64,000 bases of DNA from Tuwongella immobilis (GTDB taxonomy: Bacteria > Planctomycetota > Planctomycetia > Gemmatales > Gemmataceae), in contig NZ_LR593887.1 in the NCBI RefSeq assembly GCF_901538355.1, positions 2,208,920 to 2,272,919 of the forward strand, in the 5' to 3' direction. Positions 1-8,108 of this stretch are shown one piece after another. Numbering within the stretch: the stretch's first letter is position 1; each line of letters starts with the position of its first letter. The notes beneath the pieces are model-generated. The model worked only from the letters and a program-made list of their open reading frames with translations, had not been told where the DNA came from and did not search any database. A program made the position numbers and the translations under genes.

Positions 1-372
1 GAACCCCGCGCCCCGGTCACGTTGCCTCTGTCGGCCACGCTCGCCGAAGTCATCGCACTCATGATCCAACGCGAAGTCGGGGCCGTGCTCCTCATCGACG
101 AAGCCGATCAAGTCTGTGGCATTATCACCGAACGCGATTTCCTGACCAAACTGATCGGTGTCGTGCCCAACTACGACCGACTCCCCGCACGGCAATTCAT
201 GACCCACGATCCCGAAACGGTGGCCCCGCGAGACACCCTTGCCACCGCATTGGGGAAAATGGATCTGGGCGGCTATCGCCACCTTCCTGTCGTCAACGAT
301 GGCAAAGCTGTCGGCCTCATTTCGGTCCGCGATATCATCGACCACATGACCCGCATGACGCTCAAAGGTTGA
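1..372 (+). CDS. CBS-domain protein (5' end outside window)
   Basis: The reading frame is open to the first base of the window, so the start codon lies upstream and this is a 3' fragment. The visible part contains two CBS units: the first has the core GAVLLIDEADQVCGIITERD and the second ends with RHLPVVNDGKAVGLISVRDI. Paired CBS motifs form a Bateman module that binds adenine nucleotides and modulates a partner. No other domain is visible, so it may be a stand-alone CBS protein or the tail of a larger one. Family call is firm; specific role unknown. Confidence 0.85.
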   Translation, partial: EPRAPVTLPLSATLAEVIALMIQREVGAVLLIDEADQVCGIITERDFLTKLIGVVPNYDRLPARQFMTHDPETVAPRDTLATALGKMDLGGYRHLPVVNDGKAVGLISVRDIIDHMTRMTLKG

Positions 373-539
373 TTCCTGGCTTGAAACACCCGCCGATTCC
401 GATCCGCGAGTGGGCAAATTCCGGCAACGGATTGTTGCATCCAACGGAATATGCTAATTTGTCGAAATTGGAGCCTTTCTTTCCACCCGTCCATTGGGAT
501 GGGCACGCAGACACGACGCATTCTCGAAGGGATTGTCAC

Positions 540-1316
540 ATGGATCGGCGAACCGCGATTCTGACGGCAACGGCGACGCTCTTGGCCGGTGCCAAGGTGA
601 GGGCGCAGGGCGATCCGAAGCGAGCCGGGACCGTCAAATCGAATGTCGAATATGCGTCGGTTGGCGGGAAATCGCTCCGCTTGGATGTGCATCTGCCAAC
701 CGGCAAAGGCCCATTCCCGGCGATTGTGTTGGTTCATGGCGGCGGATTCACCGGCGGGGCCAAAGGGGGCTACACCGGGGAGTTGGCCCGGCATTTGGCT
801 CGAAATGGATTCGTGGCATTTGATATCGACTACCGGTTGATGCGCGATTTAGGTCCGGGAGCATCGCTTCCCAAAGCGATTGCCGCCGCTCAGGAAGATC
901 TTGCCCGTGCGTTCGATTTCGTGATTTCCGAGTCGAAGACATTCGGCATCGACCCCGACCGAGTGGCCGTTGGCGGCGGTTCGGCAGGCGCGATCACGTC
1001 GCTGCTGGCCACGTATGGCCCCGACCGCATGAAGCGACGGCCCAAGGCGGTGGTGGGGCTGTGGGGTGGCATGTACGGGCAAGAATCTGCGATTCAACGC
1101 GGAGATCCACCCATGCTGCTGGTGCATGGCACCGCCGATAAGACAGTCGCCTTCGCGCTGTCCGAGGCGATTGTCGCTGCCGCTCGAAAAGTCGGCGTCG
1201 AAGCGGTGTTGATGCGCGTCGAAAATGGCGGCCACACCTTGCCGCTCAACCAGCGCTACCAAGGCCGGACCATCGCGGAGAGCGTCACCGATTTCCTCAA
1301 GCAACAATTGAAGTAA
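540..1316 (+). CDS. secreted alpha/beta hydrolase (esterase/lipase-like)
   Basis: A 258-aa protein starting at ATG 540 with an N-terminal twin-arginine-like export signal (DRRTAIL followed by a short hydrophobic stretch and an Ala-rich cleavage region near residue 23). The alpha/beta hydrolase fold is shown by the oxyanion motif HGGGF (66-70), the nucleophile elbow GGSAG with Ser148, and likely acid and base Asp200 (HGTADK) and His232 (GGHTL). This pattern matches the carboxylesterase/BD-FAE group, which hydrolyses acyl or feruloyl esters. The frame is open further upstream to 369, but the export signal and a GAAGGGA sequence just ahead support 540. Substrate cannot be read from the sequence. 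Confidence 0.85.
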   Translation: MDRRTAILTATATLLAGAKVRAQGDPKRAGTVKSNVEYASVGGKSLRLDVHLPTGKGPFPAIVLVHGGGFTGGAKGGYTGELARHLARNGFVAFDIDYRLMRDLGPGASLPKAIAAAQEDLARAFDFVISESKTFGIDPDRVAVGGGSAGAITSLLATYGPDRMKRRPKAVVGLWGGMYGQESAIQRGDPPMLLVHGTADKTVAFALSEAIVAAARKVGVEAVLMRVENGGHTLPLNQRYQGRTIAESVTDFLKQQLK

Positions 1317-1373
1317 TTGGCGAATCGGAATCTGTCGATCTCATCAGCTCTGGTCACGAATCGAGGCAGTTCG

Positions 1374-1775
1374 TCACGAGATCAACGCTAGGAATTGCTC
1401 CCCGACTTCGATGACCAGTGGAGTCGGGAGTCCCCGGGTGTAAATTGCTTGATTTCCTCCGACCCCAGACCGTGCCAACTCGGCAGGCGAAAGCACGCTG
1501 CCAAGTTGAGTGAGCGATTGTAAGGCTTTGCGAAAATAGCAGGCCAATTGCTCCCGTCGTTGTTGCGAATCGACAAACTTGTCAAGTGCTGGCGACGGGC
1601 CAAAACCAAAGCCCGAAGTCGCCTGAATCCGCCACTCTTTCCGAATTTCATCCGGCCACGGTGCCAAGACCGCGTCAGCATCGATCTGGCGTGCCACCTC
1701 AAGCATCCAGACTTCGATGACCAAATCGTAGGCGATGAACTCGGCATCGCGGTAGCGAACCGTGGTTGCAATCAT
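1374..1775 (-). CDS. hypothetical protein
   Basis: A 133-aa ORF on the minus strand, beginning MIATTVRYRDAEFIAYDLVI if ATG 1775 is used; a longer frame starts at 1868 but its extra N-terminus is low-complexity Pro/Arg/Ser and looks non-coding. Composition is that of a soluble globular protein with no signal peptide, TM segment or recognised motif. It lies between two plus-strand genes and converges with the upstream esterase gene. Two overlapping ORFs exist in the other frames, so the choice rests on the even amino-acid composition and the plausible start. Function unknown. Confidence 0.5.
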   Translation of the reverse strand: MIATTVRYRDAEFIAYDLVIEVWMLEVARQIDADAVLAPWPDEIRKEWRIQATSGFGFGPSPALDKFVDSQQRREQLACYFRKALQSLTQLGSVLSPAELARSGVGGNQAIYTRGLPTPLVIEVGEQFLALIS

Positions 1776-1946
1776 CTTCGAAAAGCCTCCAGATGTCGCT
1801 TTCTGGTTGGATTGTGGTGGTGAGCGTGGTCGTGATTCGCGGGGCAATTCGGGAGTTCGTCGATCCATTGGGTTGCGAACGGTGTTGAATTGCGGGTAGA
1901 ATCGCGATATTGCCTCAACCTCCCGCCTGCCTGGAGAAATCTTCCC

Positions 1947-3437
1947 ATGCGTTCCACACGTCTCTGCTGTTGGCTGTGTGCGCTCGCGTCATTGCTGGCG
2001 ATCTGCTGGCTGACCCACGGCCCCATTTCCACGGTTTCTGCCGCCGATCCTGCCAAACCTGCCGCGGGCAAGCCGGTCAGTTTTTTGAATGATGTCGCCC
2101 CGATCTTCAAAGAACATTGTTTCGCGTGCCACGATGCGAAGAAGCGCAACGGCAAGTATGAAATGACCACCTACGAAAAGATTATGGCGGGTGGTGCCGG
2201 CGGCGAGCAGATTGTCGCCCATAACGCCGACGAAAGCGAATTGTACGATTTGCTCGTGACGCAAGAAGAACGACGGATGCCGCCGCGGGATAAAGGCGAT
2301 GCGATCCCGAAGGAAAAAGCCGAAATCGTCAAACGCTGGATTCAAGAAGGGGCCAAACTCGACGCGGGGGCCGATCCCAAGGCCGATCTGGTGAAGGAGT
2401 TGCGCATTCGCTGGCAGCCGCCGACTCCGCCAGTGGCATACAAATATCCATCGATCGTTAATGCGTTGGCATTCGCTCCAGATGGGAAGTCGCTGGTCGT
2501 CGGCGGGCATCATGAGTTGACCGTCTGGTCGGCCGGAGACGGGAAGTTGCTGCGTCGCATTCACACGCGAGCGGAACGGGCCTATGCGATGGCGTTTTTG
2601 CCGGATGGCAAGTTGGCGGTGGCCGGTGGCCGACCCGGACAGGAAGGTGATGTCCGCATTTATGACATCAACGCGGCTGCCAAGGGAGAAATCGGCGGCG
2701 TGCCATTCTTGGACGGCGTGAACGATCCGAAAGTTTCCGTTGCCAAATTGATCGAAGTCGATGATTCGATTCTTTGCCTGGCGATTTCGCCCGATGGCAA
2801 GAAGCTGGCAGCAGGTGGGTGTGATCGAAATATCCGCGTTTGGGATCTTTCAGCAGGCTACTCCGCAGCGAAGCTCGAACAAGCGATCGAGAATCATGCC
2901 GACTGGGTGTTGGGTGTCATCTTCACGCAAGACGGTAAGCAACTGCTTTCCAGCAGCCGAGATAAGACGGCGAAGGTCTGGGATTTGACCGCCAAGGAAT
3001 CGGTGCTGACCTTCCCACAGCATCAAAATACCGTCTTCGATGTCGCCGTTTCGACCGACGGCAAAACCGGCTACTCAGTGGGGGCCGACAAGCAAATGCG
3101 AGCCTGGGTGACCAGCGGCGACGGCAAGCAAGTGCGAGCCACCGGCGGGCACGGCGACGAAGTCTATAAGCTCCAGTATTTCGCCAAGGGTGAGTGGATG
3201 GTGACCTGCTCCGCAGATAAGACGGTCCGTCTGTGGGATGCCAAGAAGGGCAACCAACTGAAGGAACTCACCGGCATGACCGATTTCGTCTATGGGCTGA
3301 CCATCTCGTCGGATGGAACCCTTGTCGCAGCTGGGGCTTACGATGGCGAAGTGAAGATTTGGTCGGTGCCTGATGGCAAACTCGTGAAGGCATTCAACGC
3401 ATCGCCGGGATTTGTCCCTGCGGCGGCGAAGAAATAA
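1947..3437 (+). CDS. PSC-type cytochrome c plus WD40-repeat protein
   Basis: A 496-aa protein. Residues 1-32 form a Sec signal peptide ending in a VSAADP-type site. A single haem-c site CFACH (58-62) sits in a domain of about 100 residues resembling the planctomycete PSCyt1 cytochrome, including the RRMPP segment and the closing IVKRWIQEGA helix. From about residue 165 the rest is WD40-like blades, each with a DGK turn and a closing VWD, IWS or LWD. The fusion is typical of planctomycetes. ATG 1947 is preferred to the upstream in-frame 1890 because it starts the signal peptide. It probably acts outside the cytoplasmic membrane; electron partner and ligand of the propeller are unknown. Confidence 0.9.
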   Translation: MRSTRLCCWLCALASLLAICWLTHGPISTVSAADPAKPAAGKPVSFLNDVAPIFKEHCFACHDAKKRNGKYEMTTYEKIMAGGAGGEQIVAHNADESELYDLLVTQEERRMPPRDKGDAIPKEKAEIVKRWIQEGAKLDAGADPKADLVKELRIRWQPPTPPVAYKYPSIVNALAFAPDGKSLVVGGHHELTVWSAGDGKLLRRIHTRAERAYAMAFLPDGKLAVAGGRPGQEGDVRIYDINAAAKGEIGGVPFLDGVNDPKVSVAKLIEVDDSILCLAISPDGKKLAAGGCDRNIRVWDLSAGYSAAKLEQAIENHADWVLGVIFTQDGKQLLSSSRDKTAKVWDLTAKESVLTFPQHQNTVFDVAVSTDGKTGYSVGADKQMRAWVTSGDGKQVRATGGHGDEVYKLQYFAKGEWMVTCSADKTVRLWDAKKGNQLKELTGMTDFVYGLTISSDGTLVAAGAYDGEVKIWSVPDGKLVKAFNASPGFVPAAAKK

Positions 3438-3560
3438 GTCGAGAGGCATGATGCGTTTCAGTCGCCTTGGTTCGGATGATTCGGTCCCCGAATCGTTCCG
3501 GGCTGAGGCGATTTTCCCATTCTGGGACGACCATTCCGGACTGGCCATCCGCCGAAATCT

Positions 3561-3577
3561 CCCGATTCAGAATCGGG
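3561..3577 (-). terminator. short hairpin after the double-glycine peptide gene
   Basis: A perfect 7-bp stem (3561-3567 with 3571-3577) and a 3-nt loop begin 10 nt past the stop codon of the minus-strand peptide gene. There is no convincing T-tract, so terminator function is plausible but weakly supported. Confidence 0.35.
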
Positions 3578-3586
3578 GCGACCCGG

Positions 3587-3703
3587 TTAGCTGCAGCTGC
3601 TGCATTCTTCGGCTTCTTCGTCCTTGCGGTTCAGACCGCCCACGACGAGATCCAATTCCAGGTCGCTCAGATCGCGGTCCATCGGTTCGGTGATGTTCAT
3701 CAT
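3587..3703 (-). CDS. 38-aa double-glycine leader peptide with Cys-containing tail
   Basis: A short ORF starting ATG ATG at 3703/3700, preceded at ideal distance by a strong Shine-Dalgarno GAGGA. The N-terminal part contains LSDLELDLVVGG, the LSxxEL...VxGG pattern of double-glycine leaders that C39 peptidase transporters cut after GG. The remaining 15 residues are Asp/Glu-rich and end in CSSCS. This fits a small secreted peptide or RiPP precursor. The frame continues upstream to 3838 (83 aa), but that extension has no good RBS and the SD itself lies inside it. No C39 transporter or modifying enzyme is in the window. Function is inferred only; the peptide itself looks real. Confidence 0.6.
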   Translation of the reverse strand: MMNITEPMDRDLSDLELDLVVGGLNRKDEEAEECSSCS

Positions 3704-3823
3704 GAGATGTTCCTCAAAAGGTGATGGTATCTTCGACCCTTGGACGGGAATGCCCAATTGGGAACGAAGTGGTTTGAAGGTATCCCGATGATTTCTCGCA
3801 ATCAAGAAAAATCTTCTCGAAAT

Positions 3824-3850
3824 ATCCATTTTATCCACTTTATCCGGATT
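3824..3850. repeat. three 9-nt tandem units (ATCC-T-rich)
   Basis: Three consecutive 9-mers, ATCCATTTT, ATCCACTTT and ATCCGGATT, are followed at 3857-3876 by repeated ATCGATTC. They lie in the 259-nt divergent intergenic region between the double-glycine peptide gene (minus) and the hydrolase gene (plus). The stretch is AT-rich for this genome and could hold regulatory sites; no function is shown. Confidence 0.4.
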
Positions 3851-3962
3851 CTCATTCGAATCGATTCAATCGATTCCTTCGGAATGACGCTGGCAATTCC
3901 GTCGCCAATCGCTACCAATGGCAGAAGCCTGTGGCATTCTCCCCGGACGCAAGGAGTGCGGC

Positions 3963-4862
3963 GTGAGCGACTTTCGCCCCGAAGTGGAACCGGATTCATT
4001 GGCCGCCGCGGTGCGGGCCTGCCAGCAAATGGCTCGCAAAGGGGTGGTCGACACTGGTCGCTACCGACTGCGCTATCTGGCTTGGGGCGATTCCGGGCCG
4101 GCAATTGTGTTCATTCACGGGTTGTCCGATTCGGCCATTTCGTTTGCGGGGGTGATGGCCGCACTCCGCGATCGGTATCGCTGCATTGCCTACGAATTAC
4201 CCGATGGCAAAGCCGATGGCGCTCCGCTGATCCGCTACCAACATACCGATCTCGTCAGCGATCTACTCGCCTTGATGGATGAATTGGCAATTGATCGTGC
4301 ATCGATTCTGGGCTCCTCATTCGGTTCCACGGTCGCCTTGCGTGCCCTTGCCGAAGCCCCCAAGCGATTCCCCGTCGGGATGCTCCAAGGTGGCTTTGCC
4401 TATCGACCACTCCACCCATTGGAACGGCTCGCCGCCCAAATCGCACGCTATCTGCCCTGGCGGATGCGGGATCTTCCGATGATCGAACAATCGCAACAAT
4501 TCGTCGATTGGCCGACCTTCCGAAACGGTTCCCCCGAGGCGTGGAATCTGTTTCGTGTCAGCAGTCGAACGCCTCGTGCGGAGAGCGTAGCCCGTCGCGC
4601 ATTGTTGTTACACTCCAACGACTTACGACCGCTGTTACCACGCATCCAGCAACCCGTGTTGATGATTCGCGGCGAAGCGGATCGCGTGATTCCTCCCGAG
4701 GTGGAAGCCACCGCGTTGGATGCGCTGCCGAATGTGACGCAAACGATGATGCCCGGATGTGGGCACTATCCGCAATATTTGCAGCCGCGTCAGATGGCCG
4801 ATGCGATGCACGCCTTTCTGGTGGCCCATGCCGGGATTCTCTCGACGGGAGCAACACGCTGA
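3963..4862 (+). CDS. alpha/beta hydrolase fold protein
   Basis: A 299-aa cytoplasmic alpha/beta hydrolase. I place the start at GTG 3963 because AAGGAG lies 6 nt upstream; an in-frame start at 3918 has no RBS. Motifs in order: oxyanion FIHGLS, nucleophile elbow GSSFGS, acid in GEADRVIPP, and base in GCGHYPQYLQP. This is the MhpC/BioH-type arrangement, but the substrate cannot be deduced. The stop overlaps the start of the ABC permease gene by one base (TGATG), so the two are translationally coupled. Confidence 0.85.
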   Translation: MSDFRPEVEPDSLAAAVRACQQMARKGVVDTGRYRLRYLAWGDSGPAIVFIHGLSDSAISFAGVMAALRDRYRCIAYELPDGKADGAPLIRYQHTDLVSDLLALMDELAIDRASILGSSFGSTVALRALAEAPKRFPVGMLQGGFAYRPLHPLERLAAQIARYLPWRMRDLPMIEQSQQFVDWPTFRNGSPEAWNLFRVSSRTPRAESVARRALLLHSNDLRPLLPRIQQPVLMIRGEADRVIPPEVEATALDALPNVTQTMMPGCGHYPQYLQPRQMADAMHAFLVAHAGILSTGATR

Positions 4863-6316
4863 TGCCTGTTTGGACCATTGCTGGGAAAGATCTGCGATTG
4901 CTGATGCGTGATCCCCGCGCTGCAATCATCCTGCTGCTGATGCCGATTTTGTTTATCCTGGTGCTGGGCTTGAGTTTGGGCGAAGGATTTGGCCGAAACT
5001 CGGATGCCAAATTGCGCATCTCTGTGGTCAACCTGGATGCCGGTCCGCCCGAAGATGCGGGTGATTTTCCCGGGCGTCCCTGGAGCCAAGTCGTGCTCGA
5101 CGATTTGAGCAAGACCGCTGGCATTCGCATCGAACGAATTGACGATCTCGAGACCGCTGAACGGTTGGTCCGTCGTGGAGAGCGACCTGCGGTGGTGGTG
5201 ATTGGCGAGTCATTCAGTCGATCGATGCAGCGTTGTACCTTCTTGGCCGAGGGGGGGCTGTTCGGCATCGGTCGCAGCAAATCGCCGCCGGGAATCAACC
5301 CATTTTACCGCGACGGCATCGATATTCGCCGGTTGGATGTCGCCGTGTTGCGCGACCCCACCCAGGCAGTCGGGGCGGCGGTGGTCGATCAAGTGGTGCA
5401 GGTGTCGCTGTTGCGGGTCGTGATGCCTTGGATGATTGGCCGGGCGTTTGATCGCGTTGCGGAGACCTTGCCCCAACCCGCACCGCTGATGATTCAACGC
5501 ATGTTCAGTCGCTATGATTTGCGGGCGAAAACCTGGGCCGATCTCACGCTCAGTCGCGGGCAATCGCTGGCGATTCTGGGGCAACTGCTGGCCGGGGGGA
5601 CGCTGCCATCGCTGGCGTCGCCGAACTGGGCCGGCCTTTCGCTGCTCGATTCCATCGCCATTCGCGATTCCAAAACCGATGCCTATCAAGAAGATGGGAG
5701 CGGTTGGCTGAAACAAGGGGCGATTCGTTATCAGATTCTGGTGCCATCGTATACGGTGATGTTCGCCTTCTTTTTGGTGCTGACCTGCGGCTGGCTGTTC
5801 GTGGGGGAACGTCGGCAGGGAACGTGGGTCCGATTACGGGCCGCTCCGATTGCCAGACACACGTTACTGCTTGGCAAGATGCTCCCGTGTCTGGGGATCG
5901 CCGTGGTGCAGGGGATGAGTCTATTCCTGGCAGGAAAAATCATCTTTGGCATGAACTGGGGGCCATCGCCCGTCATGCTGTTGCCCGTGATTCTTGGCAC
6001 CGCGTGGGCCGCAACCGGAGTCGCCATGTTAGTGGCCGGATTCGCCCGAACCGAAACGCAGGTTGCCATTTACGGCACGCTGCTGGTGCTGGTGTTGGCC
6101 GGTGTGAGTGGAACGCTGATGCCTCGGGAATTTCTCCCGGAAGAAATGCGGCTGATTCGACTATTCACTCCGCATGCCTGGGCGGTAGATGCCTATTCGC
6201 AACTGCTGATCGCCGAAAAGCCCGAATTGGATCTCGTCTGGCGGAATTCAGCGGTTCTTGGATTATTCGGGTTGGGAACCTTGTTGGTCGCCTGGTGGAA
6301 GTTGCAACGGGACTGA
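4862..6316 (+). CDS. ABC-2 type transporter permease
   Basis: A 484-aa membrane protein of the ABC-2 (DrrB/YhgE/YbhR-like) family. One TM helix near residues 20-40 (ending LGLSLGEGF) is followed by a large extracytoplasmic domain of about 250 residues, then five or six hydrophobic segments in the last 190 residues; GWLFVGERRQGTW before the second TM and the LMP...PEEMR..LFTPHAWA region near the end are typical. No ATPase gene is adjacent, so it must use one encoded elsewhere. The ATG at 4862 overlaps the hydrolase stop; the frame is open to 4508 but that part is a shadow of the hydrolase. Exported substrate unknown. Confidence 0.85.
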   Translation: MPVWTIAGKDLRLLMRDPRAAIILLLMPILFILVLGLSLGEGFGRNSDAKLRISVVNLDAGPPEDAGDFPGRPWSQVVLDDLSKTAGIRIERIDDLETAERLVRRGERPAVVVIGESFSRSMQRCTFLAEGGLFGIGRSKSPPGINPFYRDGIDIRRLDVAVLRDPTQAVGAAVVDQVVQVSLLRVVMPWMIGRAFDRVAETLPQPAPLMIQRMFSRYDLRAKTWADLTLSRGQSLAILGQLLAGGTLPSLASPNWAGLSLLDSIAIRDSKTDAYQEDGSGWLKQGAIRYQILVPSYTVMFAFFLVLTCGWLFVGERRQGTWVRLRAAPIARHTLLLGKMLPCLGIAVVQGMSLFLAGKIIFGMNWGPSPVMLLPVILGTAWAATGVAMLVAGFARTETQVAIYGTLLVLVLAGVSGTLMPREFLPEEMRLIRLFTPHAWAVDAYSQLLIAEKPELDLVWRNSAVLGLFGLGTLLVAWWKLQRD

Positions 6317-6325
6317 AATGAAACA

Positions 6326-6355
6326 AACCACCCTTCCGGGGGAGGAAGGGTGGTT
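6326..6355 (+). terminator. 12-bp hairpin after the ABC permease gene
   Basis: A perfect 12-bp stem (6326-6337 with 6344-6355) and a GGGGGA loop start 9 nt after the permease stop. Flanking GAAATGA and TCATTTC can extend the pairing. There is no long T-tract. It is also the first member of the G-loop hairpin array described in the next entry, so its role could be terminator, RNA element or both. Confidence 0.55.
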
Positions 6356-6517
6356 CTCATTTCGAGCTGTGAGAAGGATTTGGGGAAACGCCTTCTCGGG
6401 GGTTCTGTTCAGATGCAAATGGGGAAATCCGCATCCAAAGCCGGTTGGGGGTTCGACCATCCGGGGGAAGGATGGCTCGTACAACCGAGATCGCGAGTCA
6501 TCGGGGGAGATTTCTCG
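6326..6517 (+). ncRNA. candidate RNA: five hairpins with G4-5A loops
   Basis: Five successive stem-loops each expose a G-run followed by A. Stems: 6326-6337/6344-6355 (loop GGGGGA); 6371-6377/6391-6397 (apical GGGG closed by TTT/AAA); 6412-6416/6431-6435 (TGGGGA in loop); 6457-6462/6470-6475 (loop GGGGGAA); 6494-6497 plus 6500-6502 with 6509-6511 plus 6514-6517 (loop GGGGGA). The stretch codes for nothing convincing. Repeated GGA-presenting hairpins are the hallmark of CsrA-sequestering RNAs such as CsrB/RsmZ, but here that is an analogy, and no promoter was identified. It could also be a 3' UTR or the leader of the gene at 6764. Confidence 0.3.
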
Positions 6518-6763
6518 TCGACGAAAGAGTATGAATGCACTCCGTGTGCCAATTCTTGAATCGTTTTCGATGTCGTGATTCTGAATTCCCGTAAGCTCAA
6601 TTCCGATCGATAGTTGTGGCGAAAAAGAAATTTTTGAGCCATGTCGTGCTTGCGGAGTCGAGAAGATTCCGCTGCGACAAAGTTGGTCAATTTTACCGAT
6701 TGCGTGTAAATCATACCTGCCCGATCGGGCCTCAGGCTCCCGCATTTTCTGGAGAATTGCCGA
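6518..6763. other. non-coding stretch before the glucuronate isomerase-like gene
   Basis: About 245 nt with no credible gene on either strand; the long minus-strand ORFs crossing it are shadows. It contains a weak AAAAA-GAAA-TTTTT hairpin near 6631 and a TGGAGAA that serves as RBS for the gene at 6764. I see no further structure in it. Confidence 0.5.
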
Positions 6764-8032
6764 ATGGCTGCCGACAAGTTGCACGGCGATCTGGTCGCCG
6801 CTTTGACCGCGATTCCGTTGATTGACCCACATTCGCACATTGACCCGTATGCGCCGACATCGCGGACCTTGGACGACATTCTCGGCTACCATTACTACAC
6901 CGAATTGGCCCACTCTGCGGGGATGAGTCAGGCACCGCTCGCGGCGGATGTCCCGCCGGTGGAACGGGTTCGGGCGATTCTCGGGCATATCGATCGCTTC
7001 AACAATACCGCGCAATACCGCTGGCTGATCGATATTCTGCAATCCTTCCTGGGGTGGGAATCGAATCATGTCTCGGCGGCGGATGCGGATGCGCTGTTCG
7101 CCAAGTCGGAAGCGGTCTTCGGACAGGCCGATTGGGAACAGCAAGTCTTCGAGAAGACGAACCTGGAAAAGATCTTTCTGACAAACGAGTTTGATGATTC
7201 GCTCGAAGGCTTTGACACCGCACGCTATGTGCCATGCCTGCGGACCGATGGGTTGGTGTTTCAACTGAATCTGCCGGTGATCCGCGAACGATTGGCCAAG
7301 CGAACGGGAATTCAAGTCGGTGATGCGGCGACGCTGCGAGCGGCGATCCGAAAATTGTTCGAGCACTTTGTCGCTCACGGCGCGCGGGCGTGTGCCATCT
7401 CGCTCCCGCCGAGTTTCACCCCCGTGCATATTCCGAGCGCCGAAATCGACCGCGTTCTGAGCGGATTCGAGCCGAATGACGCCGATGCGGCGGTGCGGGC
7501 GAGCGCGGTATTCTGGACCATCGCCGAATGCTGCCGCGAATTTGCCCTGCCGTTCGATCTGATGATCGGCGTCAATCGTCGAGTCTATCGCAATGGTGTC
7601 TATCAGGGGCAAGATCTCTTCGATTCTCGAACTTCGCTGGTGCAATATCAGGAATTGTTCAATGCCTTCCCGGATGTGGTGTTTCCCGTATCGGTGCTGA
7701 GCAGCTTCCAAAATCAGGAACTGGTGAGTCATTCGTGGATTTTCCCGAATGTCATTACCTCGGGACACTGGTGGTACTCGAACATTCCGACGTACATTGC
7801 CAGCGACTTGCGAGCACGCTTGCAAGCGGTGCCGAAAACGAAGCAGATTGGCTACTATTCCGATGCGTATAAGTTGGAATTCGTCCGACCGAAGTTCGGA
7901 ATGTATCGATCGGTCTTGGCCCATGTGTTGGCCGATGAGTTTGTGCGGCCTGGCATTTTGAGCGAGACGCAAGCCGTCGAATTGGGCCGACAATTGCTGC
8001 GGGAAAACGTGCGGCAGATCTTCAAGATTTGA
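6764..8032 (+). CDS. glucuronate isomerase (UxaC)-like amidohydrolase
   Basis: A 422-aa protein of the metal-dependent amidohydrolase superfamily. Near the N-terminus, LIDPHSHIDP (His23, His25) is the beta-1 metal-binding motif. The C-terminal part, including a GHWWYSN segment and YYSDAYK..EFVRPKFGMYRSVLA, resembles UxaC-family proteins that interconvert glucuronate and fructuronate, though the protein is somewhat shorter than classical UxaC (about 470 aa). Planctomycete homologues are usually annotated as glucuronate isomerase. There is no uxuA/uxuB or kdg gene nearby to confirm the pathway. Starts at ATG 6764 with TGGAGAA upstream. Family firm, substrate moderately sure. Confidence 0.75.
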   Translation: MAADKLHGDLVAALTAIPLIDPHSHIDPYAPTSRTLDDILGYHYYTELAHSAGMSQAPLAADVPPVERVRAILGHIDRFNNTAQYRWLIDILQSFLGWESNHVSAADADALFAKSEAVFGQADWEQQVFEKTNLEKIFLTNEFDDSLEGFDTARYVPCLRTDGLVFQLNLPVIRERLAKRTGIQVGDAATLRAAIRKLFEHFVAHGARACAISLPPSFTPVHIPSAEIDRVLSGFEPNDADAAVRASAVFWTIAECCREFALPFDLMIGVNRRVYRNGVYQGQDLFDSRTSLVQYQELFNAFPDVVFPVSVLSSFQNQELVSHSWIFPNVITSGHWWYSNIPTYIASDLRARLQAVPKTKQIGYYSDAYKLEFVRPKFGMYRSVLAHVLADEFVRPGILSETQAVELGRQLLRENVRQIFKI

Positions 8033-8048
8033 GCGTCGGTAAGCGAAA

Positions 8049-8086
8049 CATCCCGACGAGCGACATTCAAGTCACTCGTCGGGATG
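8049..8086. terminator. bidirectional hairpin between convergent genes
   Basis: A perfect 12-bp stem (8049-8060 with 8075-8086) that can be lengthened inward to 16 positions with one mismatch. It lies between the stop of the gene at 6764 (plus) and the stop of the gene at 9608 (minus), where a shared terminator is expected. No T-tract follows on either side. Confidence 0.7.
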
Positions 8087-8108
8087 CAATTTGACAATCG
8101 GGCGATGA

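Noticed and set aside
3587-3838. 83-aa version of the double-glycine peptide
   Set aside because: The strong SD and ATG-ATG at 3700-3703 fit the 38-aa form; the extra N-terminus is not typical of a leader and its start lies in simple repeats.
4508-4861. N-terminal extension of the ABC permease
   Set aside because: The extension lies inside the hydrolase gene in another frame, and the TM/permease pattern begins at ATG 4862.
6263-7993. 576-aa minus-strand ORF
   Set aside because: It lies opposite the uronate-isomerase-like gene, is Arg/His/Gln-rich with no domain, and is the usual antisense shadow in GC-rich DNA.
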